Shown: positions 43,501 to 55,440 of the stretch, piece by piece
Position numbering within the stretch: the first letter of the stretch is position 1
Layout of the letters: every line of letters begins with the position of its first letter
Origin: Prorocentrum cordatum
Lineage: Eukaryota > Sar > Dinophyceae > Prorocentrales > Prorocentraceae
Length of the DNA: 64,000 bases
Direction of reading: 5' to 3'
Assembly: GCA_963575745.1 (NCBI GenBank)
Contig: CAUYUJ010003869.1
Coordinates: 273,065 to 337,064, forward strand
The notes under the pieces: model-generated
What the model saw: the letters and a program-made list of their open reading frames with translations, nothing else
Database searches by the model: none
What the model was told of the DNA's origin: nothing
Program-made: the position numbers and the translations under genes

Positions 43501-43885
43501 GGACGCCGTCATCGTCGTCGGCGTGATCAGTATCGGCGCCGTCACTGGCCTTGCCGTCGTTGTTGTCATCATCGCCACCAGCATCGCTACCATCATCAAT
43601 CATCATCAAGTATGCCGTTGTCGACGTTGCCATGATACTGTGCCCTTCCAAGTCGCCGATTCGCATTGAAGTGCCCGATGGGAAGTGCCCAGCGGTCAGC
43701 GCCACCGCGGCCGTGTCGGTCGCACCAAACCAGTTGGCCGCTGCGCGCGCGAGCATGCGCGGGCTAGCGCGGCCGCAGAGATGCGCCAGCCAACCCCAAG
43801 CACTCATCGCAAACGCCACCGCATTGGTCTTGCAAACCAAGTTGCGGGTGGGTGGGTGGGATGATTGCGCGAGCAGTGGTGTGGA
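43430..43885 (+). repeat. ~450-bp duplicated block, copy 1
   Basis: Matches 47395-47850 at high identity from CACGATCCGTGTCAA through GGAAGTGCCCAGCGGTCAGC to GCGGGTGGGTGGGTGGGATG. The last 45 bases also occur at about 45415-45465. Confidence 0.85.
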
Positions 43886-43899
43886 CAACGCATTGCGAA

Positions 43900-43985
43900 C
43901 AGAAAGTAATTGCATCGCATTGATTGTACACCATAAATCGCACCACGTTGATTGCATCACGTAGCTTGCACCGCCTAGATTATCC
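43900..43985 (+). repeat. 14-bp minisatellite, ~6 copies
   Basis: Units such as TGATTGTACACCAT, AAATCGCACCACGT, TGATTGCATCACGT and AGCTTGCACCGCCT are in strict 14-bp phase. The same array, longer, follows the sister block at 47886. Confidence 0.85.
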
Positions 43986-43989
43986 TTGA

Positions 43990-44165
43990 TTCTCCTTTCT
44001 AAAAAGAGAATAGACTCCACCCCCCGGCCGTATCCGCCCCCCTTTCGGGTATGTAGATCATATATGATTGTGACCACATGTCCATCCGAAATATGCATTT
44101 ACACTATCCCAGGGGAGCCGGGATCGGTCCACCTGAGGTTTTTTGTAAAACAAAAACGATACGTG
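43990..44165. other. Intervening stretch, no gene
   Basis: Includes CCACCCCCCGGCCG and GCCCCCCTTTCGG; nothing else seen. Confidence 0.4.
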
Positions 44166-44169
44166 GGGA

Positions 44170-44660
44170 CATATGTTGTTCTAACATAGCACTTTTTCAC
44201 GAATCCCTTCCAAAAAACGGGACGAGGTGCACACGCGCGCGTCGTTGCGCGTGCATGCCGAAATCCTCCAACAACCTTCGGTGCCGGAAGGATTTCGCAA
44301 TCGAGTTTCCGAACAGCATACAAAAACAGGGTTTCGCAACACTGATTTGCTAAAAAAACTTACGCGCGAGTTTTTGCGAAATCTTCAGACAACCATCGGT
44401 TTTTCAAGATTTTCACAAAATGCTACCAAACGGGCTTCGCGCGCGCGCATGTCGAAATCTGTCGAACGCCCTTGCGCGTGTGCTGTCGCGAGAATCCTTT
44501 GCAACAAAAGGGACGAAGTGCAGACGCGCGCGTCGTCGCGCGCGTATGCCGAAATCATTCAACACCCATCGGCGTCGGAAGGATTTCAGAATCGTGGGTC
44601 AAACAACATATACAAAAACACAAGGTTTTGCAACACGGATTTTCAAAAGCGTGCGCGCGC
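44170..44660 (+). repeat. 287-bp satellite, ~1.7 monomers
   Basis: CACACGCGCGCGTCGTTGCG (about 44230) and CAGACGCGCGCGTCGTCGCG (about 44520) are about 289 bp apart, with the usual intervening blocks. Confidence 0.85.
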
Positions 44661-44664
44661 GCTC

Positions 44665-44667
44665 TTG

Positions 44668-44701
<34 letters not shown>

Positions 44702-44896
44702 CTCCCTCCTCCCACGTCGTCGTCGTCGTCGTCGCCTGCGTCGTCCTCTGTCTTTCCTCGTGTTCGTCGTCGTCGTCCTCTTTGGCGTCGTGGTCGTTTC
44801 CGTCGTCGTTGTCGCGGTGGTCGTCCTTCCTCCTCCTCCGTCGTCGTCGTCGTCGTCCGTCGTCGGCGTCTCGTCGTCGTCCCTCCTATTTCGTCG

Positions 44897-44930
<34 letters not shown>

Positions 44931-45375
44931 TCCCTCCTCCCTCGTCGTTGTCGTCGTCGGCGTCGCCGTCCTTCCTCCTTCTTCGTCGTTCGCGTCGTCG
45001 CCGTCCTCCCTCCTCCCTCGTCGTTGTCGTCGTTGTCGTCGTTGTCGCCGTCGTCGTCCTCCCTCCTCCCTCGTCGTCGTCTTCGTTGGCGACGTCGTCG
45101 TCGGCGTCAGCGTCGGCGTCGGCGTCGTCGTCTTCGTCGTCGTCGACGTCGGCGTCGTCGTCGTCGCCGCCGTCGTCGTCGTCGTCGTCGTCGCTGTCGT
45201 TGACGTCGCCGTCGTCGTCGTCGTCATCGTCGTCGTCTTCGTCGTCGTCGCCGGTGTCGTCGTCGTCGTTGTCGGCGTCGTCGAAGTTGTTGGAGACGTC
45301 GTCGGTGTCGTCGTAGTCGTTGTCGGCGGCGTCGTCGTCGTCGTTGTCGCTGTCGTCGTCGGCGTCGCTGTCGTT
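44665..45375. repeat. (GTC)n microsatellite, ~710 bp
   Basis: CGT/GTC triplets with CCTCC interruptions. Val- or Ser-rich frames here are artefacts. Confidence 0.97.
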
Positions 45376-45604
45376 GCCAAGTGCAATTTGGTACCCACCG
45401 TCACGGTCTTAAGAGATTTTGCAAACCAAGTTGCGGGTGGGTGGGTGGGATGGTTGCACGAGCAGTGGAGTTGACAATTTCAAGTTCGGCAAGTGATTCA
45501 AACGCATTAGGATCTACCCCCCCAGGGTTAACGGTCCACCTTTTCGTAGTGTATTATTCTGCCCCGCCGTTCGTCCTAAAAATAACTTTGTACCACCCCA
45601 GGCC

Positions 45605-45870
45605 AGCCTGACTTCGCCCCCCCCCCCCCCCCTCATCATCTTCTTGCATTGAAAGACTATGCGCGCGCTCTCGTTGATCAGAAACCATATGTTTTCAAGA
45701 ATCCCTAGCAACACAAAAAAGGCAACGTGCCAACGCGCGCGTCGTCGCGCGTGCATGCCGAATTCTTTCAACCAAACTTCAGGTCCCGTGAGGATTTCAA
45801 AATCGAGTGTCGCGAAAACATGTACAAACACATGGTTGTGCAACAAGAGCTCTCAAAAACAAGTACCCGG
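45605..45870 (+). repeat. 287-bp satellite, variant monomer after a C run
   Basis: A C run (about 45616-45633) then TCATCATC, ACTATGCGCGCGC and the rest of a monomer. Parallels 33290-33520 closely. Confidence 0.85.
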
Positions 45871-45939
45871 AAAGCGTGCTTCAGAAATTACCCTTGCGAA
45901 GAACCCAACCCTTTTCGCCGAAGTGGACCCGAGTACGCA

Positions 45940-46380
45940 TGCGGACCCTGCCACTGGAGCCTTCGGTGGGGAGCTCCCTATGGGACCACGCAGCGTGTGA
46001 GGGATGTGCCCAAATGGACCCGAGTAGGTATGCGGACCCTGCCATTGGAGCCCTCGGTGGAGCTCCCTCTGGGGCCACGAAGCGTGTAAGGGGTGTGCCG
46101 AAGTGGACCCGCCGAGTACGCATGCGGCCCTGCCACTGGAGCCCTCGGTCGGGCCCCCTATGGTGCCACGAAACGTGTGAGGTGTTCGCCGAAGAGGACT
46201 CGAGTACGCACCCGAGTACGCATACGGACCCTGCCCATGGAGCCTTCGGTGGAGCTCCCTATGGGGCCACGAAGCGTGTAAGGAGTGTGCCCAGATGGAC
46301 CCCAGTACGCATGCGGACCCTGCTACTGGAGCCTTCGGTGGAGCTCCCTATGGTGCCAAGAAGCGTGGAGCTACCTGTGA
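45940..46380 (+). repeat. ~85-98-bp tandem array, 5 copies
   Basis: GGAGCCTTCGGTGGAGCTCC-type anchors at about 45957, 46046, 46139, 46227 and 46329. The unit also has GTGTAAGGGGTGTGCCGAAG then TGGACCCGAGTACGCATGCG. Relative of the 78-bp array at 32050. Confidence 0.9.
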
Positions 46381-46394
46381 GGCAACGACGACGA

Positions 46395-46510
46395 TGATTA
46401 CGGTGATGGTGGTGATTTTGTTACGATGCTGCTGCTGCTGCTGATGATGATGATGGTGATGATGATGATGACGATGATGCTGATAATGATGACGATAACG
46501 ACATGGATGG
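46395..46510. repeat. (GAT/GCT)n microsatellite
   Basis: GCTGCTGCTGATGATGATGA then GATGACGATGATG variants. Confidence 0.9.
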
Positions 46511-46539
46511 GGAGGCATAGGAGCGGAACGAAGAGGAGG

Positions 46540-47460
46540 AGAGGAGGAGGAGGGGAAGGAGAAGCGCGGCGCTGCGAATTCAAATCGAGGACCCAACACA
46601 CAGAAGGGTTTGGGCAGAACACTCGTTTTGAATTCGCTGCGACACATGATTTTCCAACATCAGTTTTCAAAAATGCTCGCGCTCGCGCTCCTGCGAATTC
46701 TAAAACCAACGGTGATTCAACATTTCCATTACATTCGGCCAACCGGGCCCCTCGCGCCGCACGTCGAAATCGTTCGAACGCCCCTGCGCGCGTGCTGTCG
46801 CAATAATCCTTTGCAACAGCTGGGACGAAGCGTACTCACGCGCGTCGTCGCGCGCGCATGCCGAAATCCTTCAAAACCGTCAGTATCGTGAGGATTTCAT
46901 AAAGGAGGGTCACGAAAGCATATGCAACTACATGGTTTCGCAAACCGAATTCTCAATCAACAACTCGCCAGTTTTTTCTGCGACATCTTAAGAGGACAGC
47001 ATGTTTTTCGACAGTTTCATAACATGCTTCCAAATTGGCTTCTCGCGCGCGCGTGTCGAAATCGTTCGAACGCCCATGCGCGCGCGTGCTGTCGCAAGGA
47101 TCCCGTGCAACAAATGTGACGAAGTGCACTCGCGCGCGTCGTCGCGCGCGCACACCCAAAATCCTTCAACATCGTAGATTTCGTACGGATGTCAAAACCT
47201 AGTGCCCCGAAACCATATATCACACATGGTTTTGCAACCTCAGTGTTCAAACACATCCTGTTCTCGCGCTCTGGTGGATACTTCAAAAAACCATCGGTTT
47301 TCCATAATTTTCATCACATTCTGCCAAATGGGCACTTCGCGCCGCATGGCGAATTTATTTGAACGCCCTTGCGCGCGTGCTGGGGGGGGCACGATCCGCG
47401 TCAAGTAATACCACGCAGGCCACTCGCGCGCGTCGGCCGCGCGCGCCTATGTCGAACTCC
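46540..47460 (+). repeat. 287-bp satellite, ~3 monomers
   Basis: Begins after CGAGGACCCAACACACAGAA (the same lead-in as at about 33103) and carries CGCGCGTCGTCGCGCGCGCA cores at about 46842 and 47132 (step about 290), then the CGGCCGCGCGCGCC variant at 47424. Confidence 0.85.
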
Positions 47461-47850
47461 TTCAAAAACCTTCATCGCCGACGCGAGGACATCGTCATCG
47501 TTATCGCCAGCGCAATCAGTATCGGCGCCGTCATTGGCCTTGCCGTCGTCATGGCCACCATCGTCACCATCATCACTACTCTCATAATCGTGTTTACCAT
47601 TGTCGGCGTCGCCATGGTACCGCGCCCGCCCAAGTCACCGACTCGCACTGAAGTGCCCGCTGGGAAGTGCCCAACGGTCAGCGCCACCGCGGCCGCGCCG
47701 GTCGCGCCAAACTAGCTGGCCGCTGTGCGCGCGAGCATGCGCGGGCCAGCGCGGTGGCATAAATACGCCAGCCAACGCCAAGCACTCATCGCAATCGCCG
47801 CCGCGTAGGTTTTTCAAGCTGACTTGCGGGTGGGTGGGTGGGATGCTTGC
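47395..47850 (+). repeat. ~450-bp duplicated block, copy 2
   Basis: Sister of 43430-43885 (CACGATCCGCGTCAAG ... GCGGGTGGGTGGGTGGGATG). Confidence 0.85.
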
Positions 47851-47885
47851 AAGAACGTGGAATGTGCCAATTCGCTTGTAAAAAT

Positions 47886-48135
47886 CGATATCACCACGTT
47901 GATTTTGCCATACACATTTCCCTACATATATTGCCCAATGTATATTGCGCCACATCGATTACACAAAATAGATCGCACGACACAGATGGCACGACATGTA
48001 TTGCACAACGTAGATGGCACAACGTAGATCGCGCCACATATATCGCATCACGCACATTGAGCAGCATGTACGACATCACTTATATCGCGCCAGTTATGTT
48101 GCTCCACATGGATTGCACAGCGTCGATTTCCAGAA
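47886..48135 (+). repeat. 14-bp minisatellite, ~18 copies
   Basis: Strict 14-bp phase, for example AGATCGCACGACAC, AGATGGCACGACAT, GTATTGCACAACGT, AGATGGCACAACGT, AGATCGCGCCACAT and ATATCGCATCACGC. Only two units depart by one base. Confidence 0.9.
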
Positions 48136-48334
48136 CCACCATATGTCGGGTCCACGCTGGCTAACATATGTGTAACTGCAGTTCTTTGTTCCTCTACGTA
48201 CGTCGGGCAGCGGCAGCGCTGCGGCCTGTCGGGGAGGAGCCGCAGGCGTGCAGTAACCGCAGCGGCAGCCTGCCGTCGTTGCGTGCTTTCCGACCCCCAA
48301 CCTCTGATTAGGTCTCCCCGATGGGTTCCGAGTG

Positions 48335-48503
48335 GATGGGGTCGGAGGATCGCGCCGCATCGCCACTGCATCCGCGATGCGGCTCGATTTGGGGCCCGAT
48401 TTTCTCCACACCGATGCATCGCCGACGTCGCCCGTGCATCGCTAATCCATCGGCGACGCATCGCCGATGCATCGGCGATGCGGCGCCATCCTCCGACCCC
48501 ATC
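48335..48503. mobile_element. Foldback element with 30-bp terminal inverted repeats
   Basis: 48335-48364 (GATGGGGTCGGAGGATCGCG...) and 48474-48503 (...CCATCCTCCGACCCCATC) are reverse complements in 29 of 30 positions. The interior repeats GCATCGCCGATGC-type palindromes. A further partial end (TCCGACCCCATCTAGG) lies just outside at 48511. No coding capacity. Confidence 0.75.
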
Positions 48504-48539
48504 TATCATGTCCGACCCCATCTAGGAGGCCTCCATAAC

Positions 48540-48985
48540 CAAACCGTCAGGTCGGTCTCGGAAGTCGCCGCGGATGCGCCCAGCATGGGCAGTCATGTTT
48601 TTCCGGTTAGAGGCCGATTATCACGCAACCATGTCGGGCAGCGGTTGGCCTTTCTACCGGGCAAGGCTCACCCACCGCCTCGTCTTATTCGGTCTCGCCT
48701 CCAGCTCTCAGCGCGTGACAGCGGAGACCTAACGTAAGCAGGCAGATCATTGCGCGCGCCGGCAACTGCAGAGCAGGCGCGGAGCGCACCTCAGGAAAAG
48801 GTGTCGAGGCTCTGAGAGGTGGCGTCACTGGGGCCATCAGGAGTGAAATATCCAGCTGCTTGCTGCAAGTTTCGCCACCGTGCCAGCTCAGCATTCTGGG
48901 AGGCGGCTGTCCGAGGGGGCACGGGGGGCGTCAAGTGTGACATCTAGTCCTCCCAAGCCTGGATAGCCGCGATGAGGATGTCGAG
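48540..48985. other. No recognisable gene
   Basis: Non-repetitive DNA without motifs. Confidence 0.4.
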
Positions 48986-48994
48986 GATGGTTCG

Positions 48995-49530
<536 letters not shown>

Positions 49531-49534
49531 AGGA

Positions 49535-50178
49535 TTTCTCCTCTGCGAGCCGTGGGCAAGACCGAGGGGGGCGACAGTTCGGCCCACAATGGAAGACGCG
49601 CGCTGTGCGCATTCCCCCTGAAGCAAAAATAACGTCCAACGGTGTTCGTCGGACGTGGCAGACCGCGCTGCCGGAAACGCCCACAGGGCGTGGGGAGAGC
49701 ACAAGCCCCCTCCTGAAGGAAAACAAACGTCCACCATTGGACAGCACAACTGGCAGCGGAAGGAGCTGCCAGTATTGCCCACAAGGCAGGGAGTACAAAG
49801 GCCACCGAGCTACCAGCTCAGGGCCTAGGGGACGGGACAGAGGCCAGACCGAGTCATGCCCTTCCTCGCCACAAGCTTGACCCACGGTCAGCGCGGCCAG
49901 TCGAGACAAGAGGCAGCCTGGGCAATACCATCCGTGGATACAACACCACGGACGGCACGAGAAATGAGGGGTGAAACATAAAAGTGAAGTCCTGTCTGGC
50001 ACCGCCTGGGCAGGGCTATCCCTCAAGAGAGACTGGTGCTGTGGGTAGCGGCCAGACAGGCCGCCAGCGCTCCCATTGTTGTCAGCAGAGCAGCCTCACC
50101 CACCGCACGACTATTCAGCATTAGACCCAACATTCCGAGACGCTTCCTTAGCCTGGATGCGGGGTAGCATAGGAAATA
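49535..50178. other. Possible 3' UTR side of the minus-strand LINE relic
   Basis: Non-repetitive; frames on the minus strand extend into the GAT array. No domain found. Confidence 0.35.
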
Positions 50179-51200
50179 TCAAGCATTCCAAGCGTCTGTA
50201 TCAAACCATCGGGGCCCCGAGTCGGCGACGCAACCTCTGGTGGCGGAGGAATGGTGGCAGCATAGCACATGTAGTTTATTTACCACTCGCCGCGTGGATG
50301 CGGCCACGCGCTTATTTTCCTGTGTGTAATGAGGGTGTAAGCCAGCAAGGTCATGGATCAAAGGGACTTCGCGCCCGGGATCCCAAAGCCTTGACATGCC
50401 TGGCCTAGTTTGAATCAGCGTATAGGCGCCGCACCTGGTACAAAAAACATGCATGTCGTCTGGTCGCGACGCGCGACGGTAGTCTGGGCTAGCGTGCGGC
50501 TCCAGTTAGAATCTAAAACACCCCTCCAGGTCTTACTAGGGCCTCGACAACCGATCGTGGGCGAGCTGCTCAACTTGGTCCAAAACTGTAGACATTTCAA
50601 ACACCTAGCCTGCCCCTGGTCTAGAAATTCCCAATGGTGCCAGCCACCTGATCTAAGGTACTTAAACCTCGGACCCAGCTGGGGTTAGCAAACTTCCCCA
50701 CGGGAAAAGCACACACAACTTTGGCCAACACGGTGGCTGCAAAGCATAACGTGTCAATCCGCTCGCTAATGTCTTGATAGTGACCTTCGGAAGCTTGAGG
50801 GTGGAGGAGGAGGGTATGCCTAGCTAAAGAATCGGCCGCCCTGTTGCCTATACCGATCTTCCTCTCGGGCCACGGGAGGCCACCAAGAACCTCTTAGGAC
50901 CTGTGGGCGAGCGTGCGACGCGCACTGTACTGGTGGTCTCTCTTTTCATGCAACGACGACCCACTACGCATTCCAGCATAACAGTGTTTCCTGGAGACAT
51001 GGTGGGCCAACGCGGTGTTACACAGCTCAATAACGGTGGCACAGGGAGGAACGGCCATGCCCTGGTGTTCGGCGGCCTGCGGCGTTTGCTGCAACACGTC
51101 CCACGCCGCTCCTTGCGCGTAGGCCACAATGTTGCCTTCAATATTTTTCCCCATATCCTAAGGATTGGGGTTCTTGTTATTACTCTGACGTCTCCCACTC
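50179..51200 (-). pseudogene. LINE 3' end: RNase H and C-terminal zinc finger, frameshifted
   Basis: Reading downward from about 51150, one frame gives NIVAYAQGAAWDVLQQTP and VIELCNTALAHHVSRKHCYA. After a frame change GIGNRAADSLARHTLLLHPQ follows at about 50850-50800, which carries the GN..AD signature of LINE RNase H. The most distal frame (50454 downward) gives HVFCTRCGAYTLI, then LIHDLAGLHPHYTQENKRV, matching the terminal FC..CGAY ... GLHP finger of dinoflagellate LINEs as I recall it. Several stops and frameshifts separate the parts. The RT upstream is missing, cut at the TCC and AAGAT repeats at 51195-51410. Confidence 0.6.
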
Positions 51201-51249
51201 CTCCTCCTCCTCCTTCTTCCTCCCGCCTCCCGCCTCCCTCCTCCCACTG

Positions 51250-51412
51250 ATAATTACCAGATAAGATAAGACAATATAAGATACTACACTATAAGATAAG
51301 ATACTACAAGATATAAGACCAGATAAGATACTACACTATAAGATAAGATAATACAATAATAGCACAGGATATGATAAGAAGAGATTTCAAGATAATATAA
51401 TATAAGTTAAGC
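51250..51412. repeat. AT-rich AAGATA / ATACTACA tandem repeat
   Basis: Variants of GATAAGATACTACACTATAA repeated about six times. Confidence 0.85.
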
Positions 51413-51423
51413 TCACACTCACA

Positions 51424-52268
51424 CTCTCTCATGATCACAAAACGCTGCCAGGGGCATCACTTGGGAGCCCCAAGGGGGAGCCACCCTGGCTGTTCTCACG
51501 AGCCCGTTCGCGCCGATTTTGGTGGGACGTCTCAGCTAGAATTGCCGTTTGGCGCCCCCAACATGTATCTCTTGAGAGCCTCATGGTCACAAAACGCTGC
51601 CAGGGGCATCATTTGGGAGCCCCAAGGGGGAGCCACCCTGGCTGATCTCACGAGCCCGTTCGCGCCGATTTTGGTGGGACGTCTCAGCTAGAATTGCCGT
51701 TTGGCGCCCCCAACATGTATCTCTTGAGAGCCTCATGGTCGCAAAACGTTGCCAGGGGCATCATTTGGGAGCCCCAAGGGGGAGCCACCCTGGCTGATCT
51801 CACGAGCCCGTTCGCGCCGATTTTGGTGGGACGTCTCAGCTAGAATTGCCGTTTGGCGCCCCCAACATGTATCTCTCTTGAGAGCCTCATGATCACAAAA
51901 CGCTGCCAGGGGCATCATTTGGGAGCCCCAAGGGGGAGCCACCCTGGCTGATCTCACGAGCCCGTTCGCGCCGATTTTGGTGGGACGTCTCAGCTAGAAT
52001 TGCCGTTTGGCGCCCCAAACATGTATCTCTTGAGAGCCTCATGGTCACAAAACGCTGCCAGGGGCATCATTTGGGAGCCCCAAGGGGGAGCCACCCTGGC
52101 TGATCTCACGAGCCCGTTCGCGCCGATTTTGGTGGGACGTCTCAGCTAGAATTGCCGTTTGGCGCCCCCAACATGTATCTCTTGAGAGCCTCATGATCAC
52201 AAAACGTTGCCAGGGGCAACATTTGGGAGCCCCAAGGGGGAGCCACCCTGGCTGATCTCACGAGCCCG
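51424..52268 (+). repeat. 152-bp tandem array, ~5.6 nearly identical copies
   Basis: CTCATGGTCACAAAACGCTG starts units at about 51429, 51581, 51732, 51885, 52037 and 52189. Differences are single bases (for example CATCACTTGGG in the first unit, ACGTT variants, and one extra CT). The last unit is cut at CACGAGCCCG, where the GA microsatellite begins. Confidence 0.97.
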
Positions 52269-52269
52269 T

Positions 52270-53025
<756 letters not shown>

Positions 53026-53032
53026 GCTCAGT

Positions 53033-53280
53033 CACACTTAAATCCAGATTCGTCCTCACCGAGTCCCACCACCAAGGGAGCGCCAGCAAGGAGATGCACA
53101 TATGGGGATTCCCACGCAGTGAATATTTTTTGTTTAAAAAAAACACCCAGGCATCACACACTTAAATCCAGATTCGTCCTCACCGAGTCCCACCACCAAG
53201 GGAGCGCCAGCAAGGAGATGCACATATGGGGATTCCCACGCAGTGAATATTTTTTGTTTAAAAAAAACACCCAGGCATAC
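53033..53280 (+). repeat. Two copies of a 124-bp unit
   Basis: 53033-53156 and 53157-53280 are nearly identical, each with TCCTCACCGAGTCCCACCAC and TTTTTTGTTTAAAAAAAACA C. Confidence 0.95.
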
Positions 53281-53286
53281 GCAACT

Positions 53287-53760
53287 CTACTGAGATCTCG
53301 AATATAATGACGAGTAGGACCCATACATACAAACGTCCAGACCCTTAAGGTCCACCGAATCCCACTTGTATTTCCTGGCCATGGGGATCAAACAAAACAG
53401 GGTTGGGTTGAAGCTCGCGGCGGGCAGGGTTGACCCAGGGTGGCCCCGCTTGAGCTCGTCCCAGAAGCAGCGGTCCTCGCTCTCAATCGCCTCGCGTAAC
53501 CATTCTGGGTGGTCAGCTGCAGCATAATCCCGAGCCTGAACAGCTTCTGGATGAGGGCAGTCCCACCCGCGATGCCTGACTCCATCAAGGGCTCCACATA
53601 ACGGGCGCCTGCCATCGCAATCGCAGCCTGCAGCTCGCGCCCTGGCGCGCGCCCAGACACCCCCACAAAAGGCCCCCGCGGCCAAGCTTCCCCCGAGGAC
53701 TAAGCTTTCAGGGGCCAGGGCCCAAGAGCCGAACCAGCAGCTCCGCGCTCGCCCTCGCCC
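53287..53760 (-). CDS. Possible exon(s) of an unknown gene
   Basis: The minus-strand frame ending at 53287 reads AADHPEWLREAIESEDRCFW then DELKRGHPGSTLPAASFNPT and MARKYKWDSVDLKGLDVCMY before the stop. Composition is protein-like and unlike repeat frames. An overlapping frame (ARYVEPLMESGIAGGTALIQ) is also protein-like, so a frameshift or exon junction may lie near 53560. Upstream is a GGA/TCC microsatellite (53766-53800). The family is not recognised. Confidence 0.35.
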   Translation of the reverse strand, partial: GRGRARSCWFGSWALAPESLVLGGSLAAGAFCGGVWARARARAAGCDCDGRRPLCGALDGVRHRGWDCPHPEAVQARDYAAADHPEWLREAIESEDRCFWDELKRGHPGSTLPAASFNPTLFCLIPMARKYKWDSVDLKGLDVCMYGSYSSLYSRSQ

Positions 53761-53765
53761 TATCG

Positions 53766-53802
53766 AGGAGGAGGAGGAGGAGGAGGAGGAGGAGGAGGAG
53801 GA
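53766..53802. repeat. (GGA)n microsatellite
   Basis: About 12 GGA triplets. Confidence 0.95.
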
Positions 53803-53974
53803 CCCCCGCGCTGATCTTGTCAGACCACGCAAATCGGCGCCTGCGGCGGGTTTGCTCGCATTGGTTTGGGAAAGCGCCCTCGTGCCATTCCCCCGATCCG
53901 GCCCACGTTGACTCTACAACTGCACATCGGCGCCTGCGGCGGGGCTGATGTAGGACGATGAGGACGAGGACGCG

Positions 53975-54042
53975 GACGAGGAAGAGGAGGAGGAGGAGGA
54001 GGAGGAGGAGCAGGAGCAGGAGGAGGAGGAGGAGGAGGAGGG
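53975..54042. repeat. (GGA)n microsatellite
   Basis: GGA triplets with GCA breaks, directly against a possible exon. Confidence 0.9.
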
Positions 54043-54135
54043 CGCCATCGACAGGGAAGGTGAGGGCCACGAGGTCCGCCGGCTCGACGCCCGAGTCGCC
54101 CGCGCCCGCCCCCTCACTCTTATCCGCGATTGCGG
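54043..54135 (-). CDS. Possible upstream exon of the same unknown gene
   Basis: The minus-strand frame GDSGVEPADLVALTFPVDGA is protein-like and ends exactly at the GGA/TCC tract. Linked to the frame at 53287 only by strand and proximity. Confidence 0.2.
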
Positions 54136-54239
54136 GGTGCGACGTATGTATACGCATGTACTCAGATGTACGTCCCCTCACAAACATGTACGCATCTTGA
54201 CAGATCTCGAAGAGACATACAATGCTATATGTACGCGTA

Positions 54240-54295
54240 GGGGTATATAGCAGAGAGAGAGGGAGTGACAGAGAGAAAGAGAGAGGGAGGTAGTG
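54240..54295. repeat. (GA)n-rich patch
   Basis: GAGAGAGGGAGTGACAGAGA and similar. Confidence 0.8.
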
Positions 54296-54364
54296 AAGGT
54301 GAGCGATGGATCGCGGCCCCCCGTACATATACAGGCGTGTTAAGTAGGTCTATGAAATACGTGA

Positions 54365-54500
54365 AAGAGGCGACATATACCTGTATATATACATATATAT
54401 ACATATGTTTGTATACATACCTACATATACCGATACATGCCATAAGTCTACATATGTGTATATATATATACATACATATATATATATATATATATATGTG
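54365..54500. repeat. (TA)n / ACATATATAC microsatellite
   Basis: ATATAC, ACATAT and pure TA runs. Confidence 0.95.
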
Positions 54501-54524
54501 AAAGAGCGTGTTCTACCGCTGCTG

Positions 54525-54768
54525 GCGGAAAACGGGGGGGGGTCACTACCGGTTCGAACCCCTCCCCCCCCCCCCTCCGGAAAACCGGGGGGGGGTCACT
54601 ACCGGTTCGAACCCCTCCCACCCCCTGGCCCCCCCCCTGCTCATCATGAAAAGGGGGGGGGGGTCACTACCGGTTCGAACCCCTCCCCCCCCCCCCCCCC
54701 CCCTCCGGATCCGGAAAACCGGGGGGGGTCACTACCGGTTCGAACCCCCCCCCCCTCGAAAACCGAGC
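54525..54768 (+). repeat. G-run / GTCACTACCGGTTCGAACCC / C-run repeat, 4 copies
   Basis: Each unit has AAAACCGGGGGGGG, TCACTACCGGTTCGAACCCC and a C run. GGTTCGAACCC matches the RNA polymerase III B-box consensus, although the rest does not fold as a tRNA. The reverse-oriented copies are at 55405-55640. Confidence 0.85.
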
Positions 54769-54769
54769 G

Positions 54770-55395
54770 GGGGTGCGGACAGTGGTGGGGACGGTGTTGG
54801 TGGGGACAGTGGTGAGGGGATAGCGGGACAGTGGTGGGGACAGTGGGACAGTGGGACAGTGGTGGGGACGGTAGTGGTGGGGACAGTGGTGGGGACAATG
54901 GTGGGAACAGGGGGGACAGTGGACAGTGGTGGTGACGGTGGTGGTGGGGACAGTGGTGTGGGGACAATGGGAATGAGGTGGAAACAGTGGGACAGTGGAG
55001 GGTACAATGGTGGTGGGGACAGTGGTGAAGGCGGTGGCGAGGACGGCGGTGGGACAATGGGACAGAGGTACAGTGGGGACAGTGGTGGGGACAGTGGGGA
55101 CAGTGGTGGGAACAGTGGGACAGCTCAGTGGGACAGCGGAGGAGTCAGTGGGACAGTGGGGACAGTGGGGATAGTCGGGCAGTGGTTGGGGCCGTGGAGA
55201 CAGTGGGGAGAGTGGAACCGTGGTGGGAACAGTTCTGGGGACAGCGGGGACAGTGCGACAGTGGTGGGGCCACTGGTGGGGACAGTAGGGGCGGTGGTGG
55301 AACCAGTGGGGACAGCGGTGGTGAGGACAGTGGTGCTGGGAACACCAGTGGGGGATGTGATGCGGACGGTGGTGGGGACCGGGAGTCGTTTGCTG
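54770..55395 (+). repeat. GGGGACAGTGGT minisatellite
   Basis: About 600 bases of GGGGACAGTGG(T/GA) units of 9-18 bp. Gly/Asp/Ser frames are artefacts. Confidence 0.95.
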
Positions 55396-55404
55396 GCGGT
55401 GAGT

Positions 55405-55405
55405 A

Positions 55406-55440
<35 letters not shown>

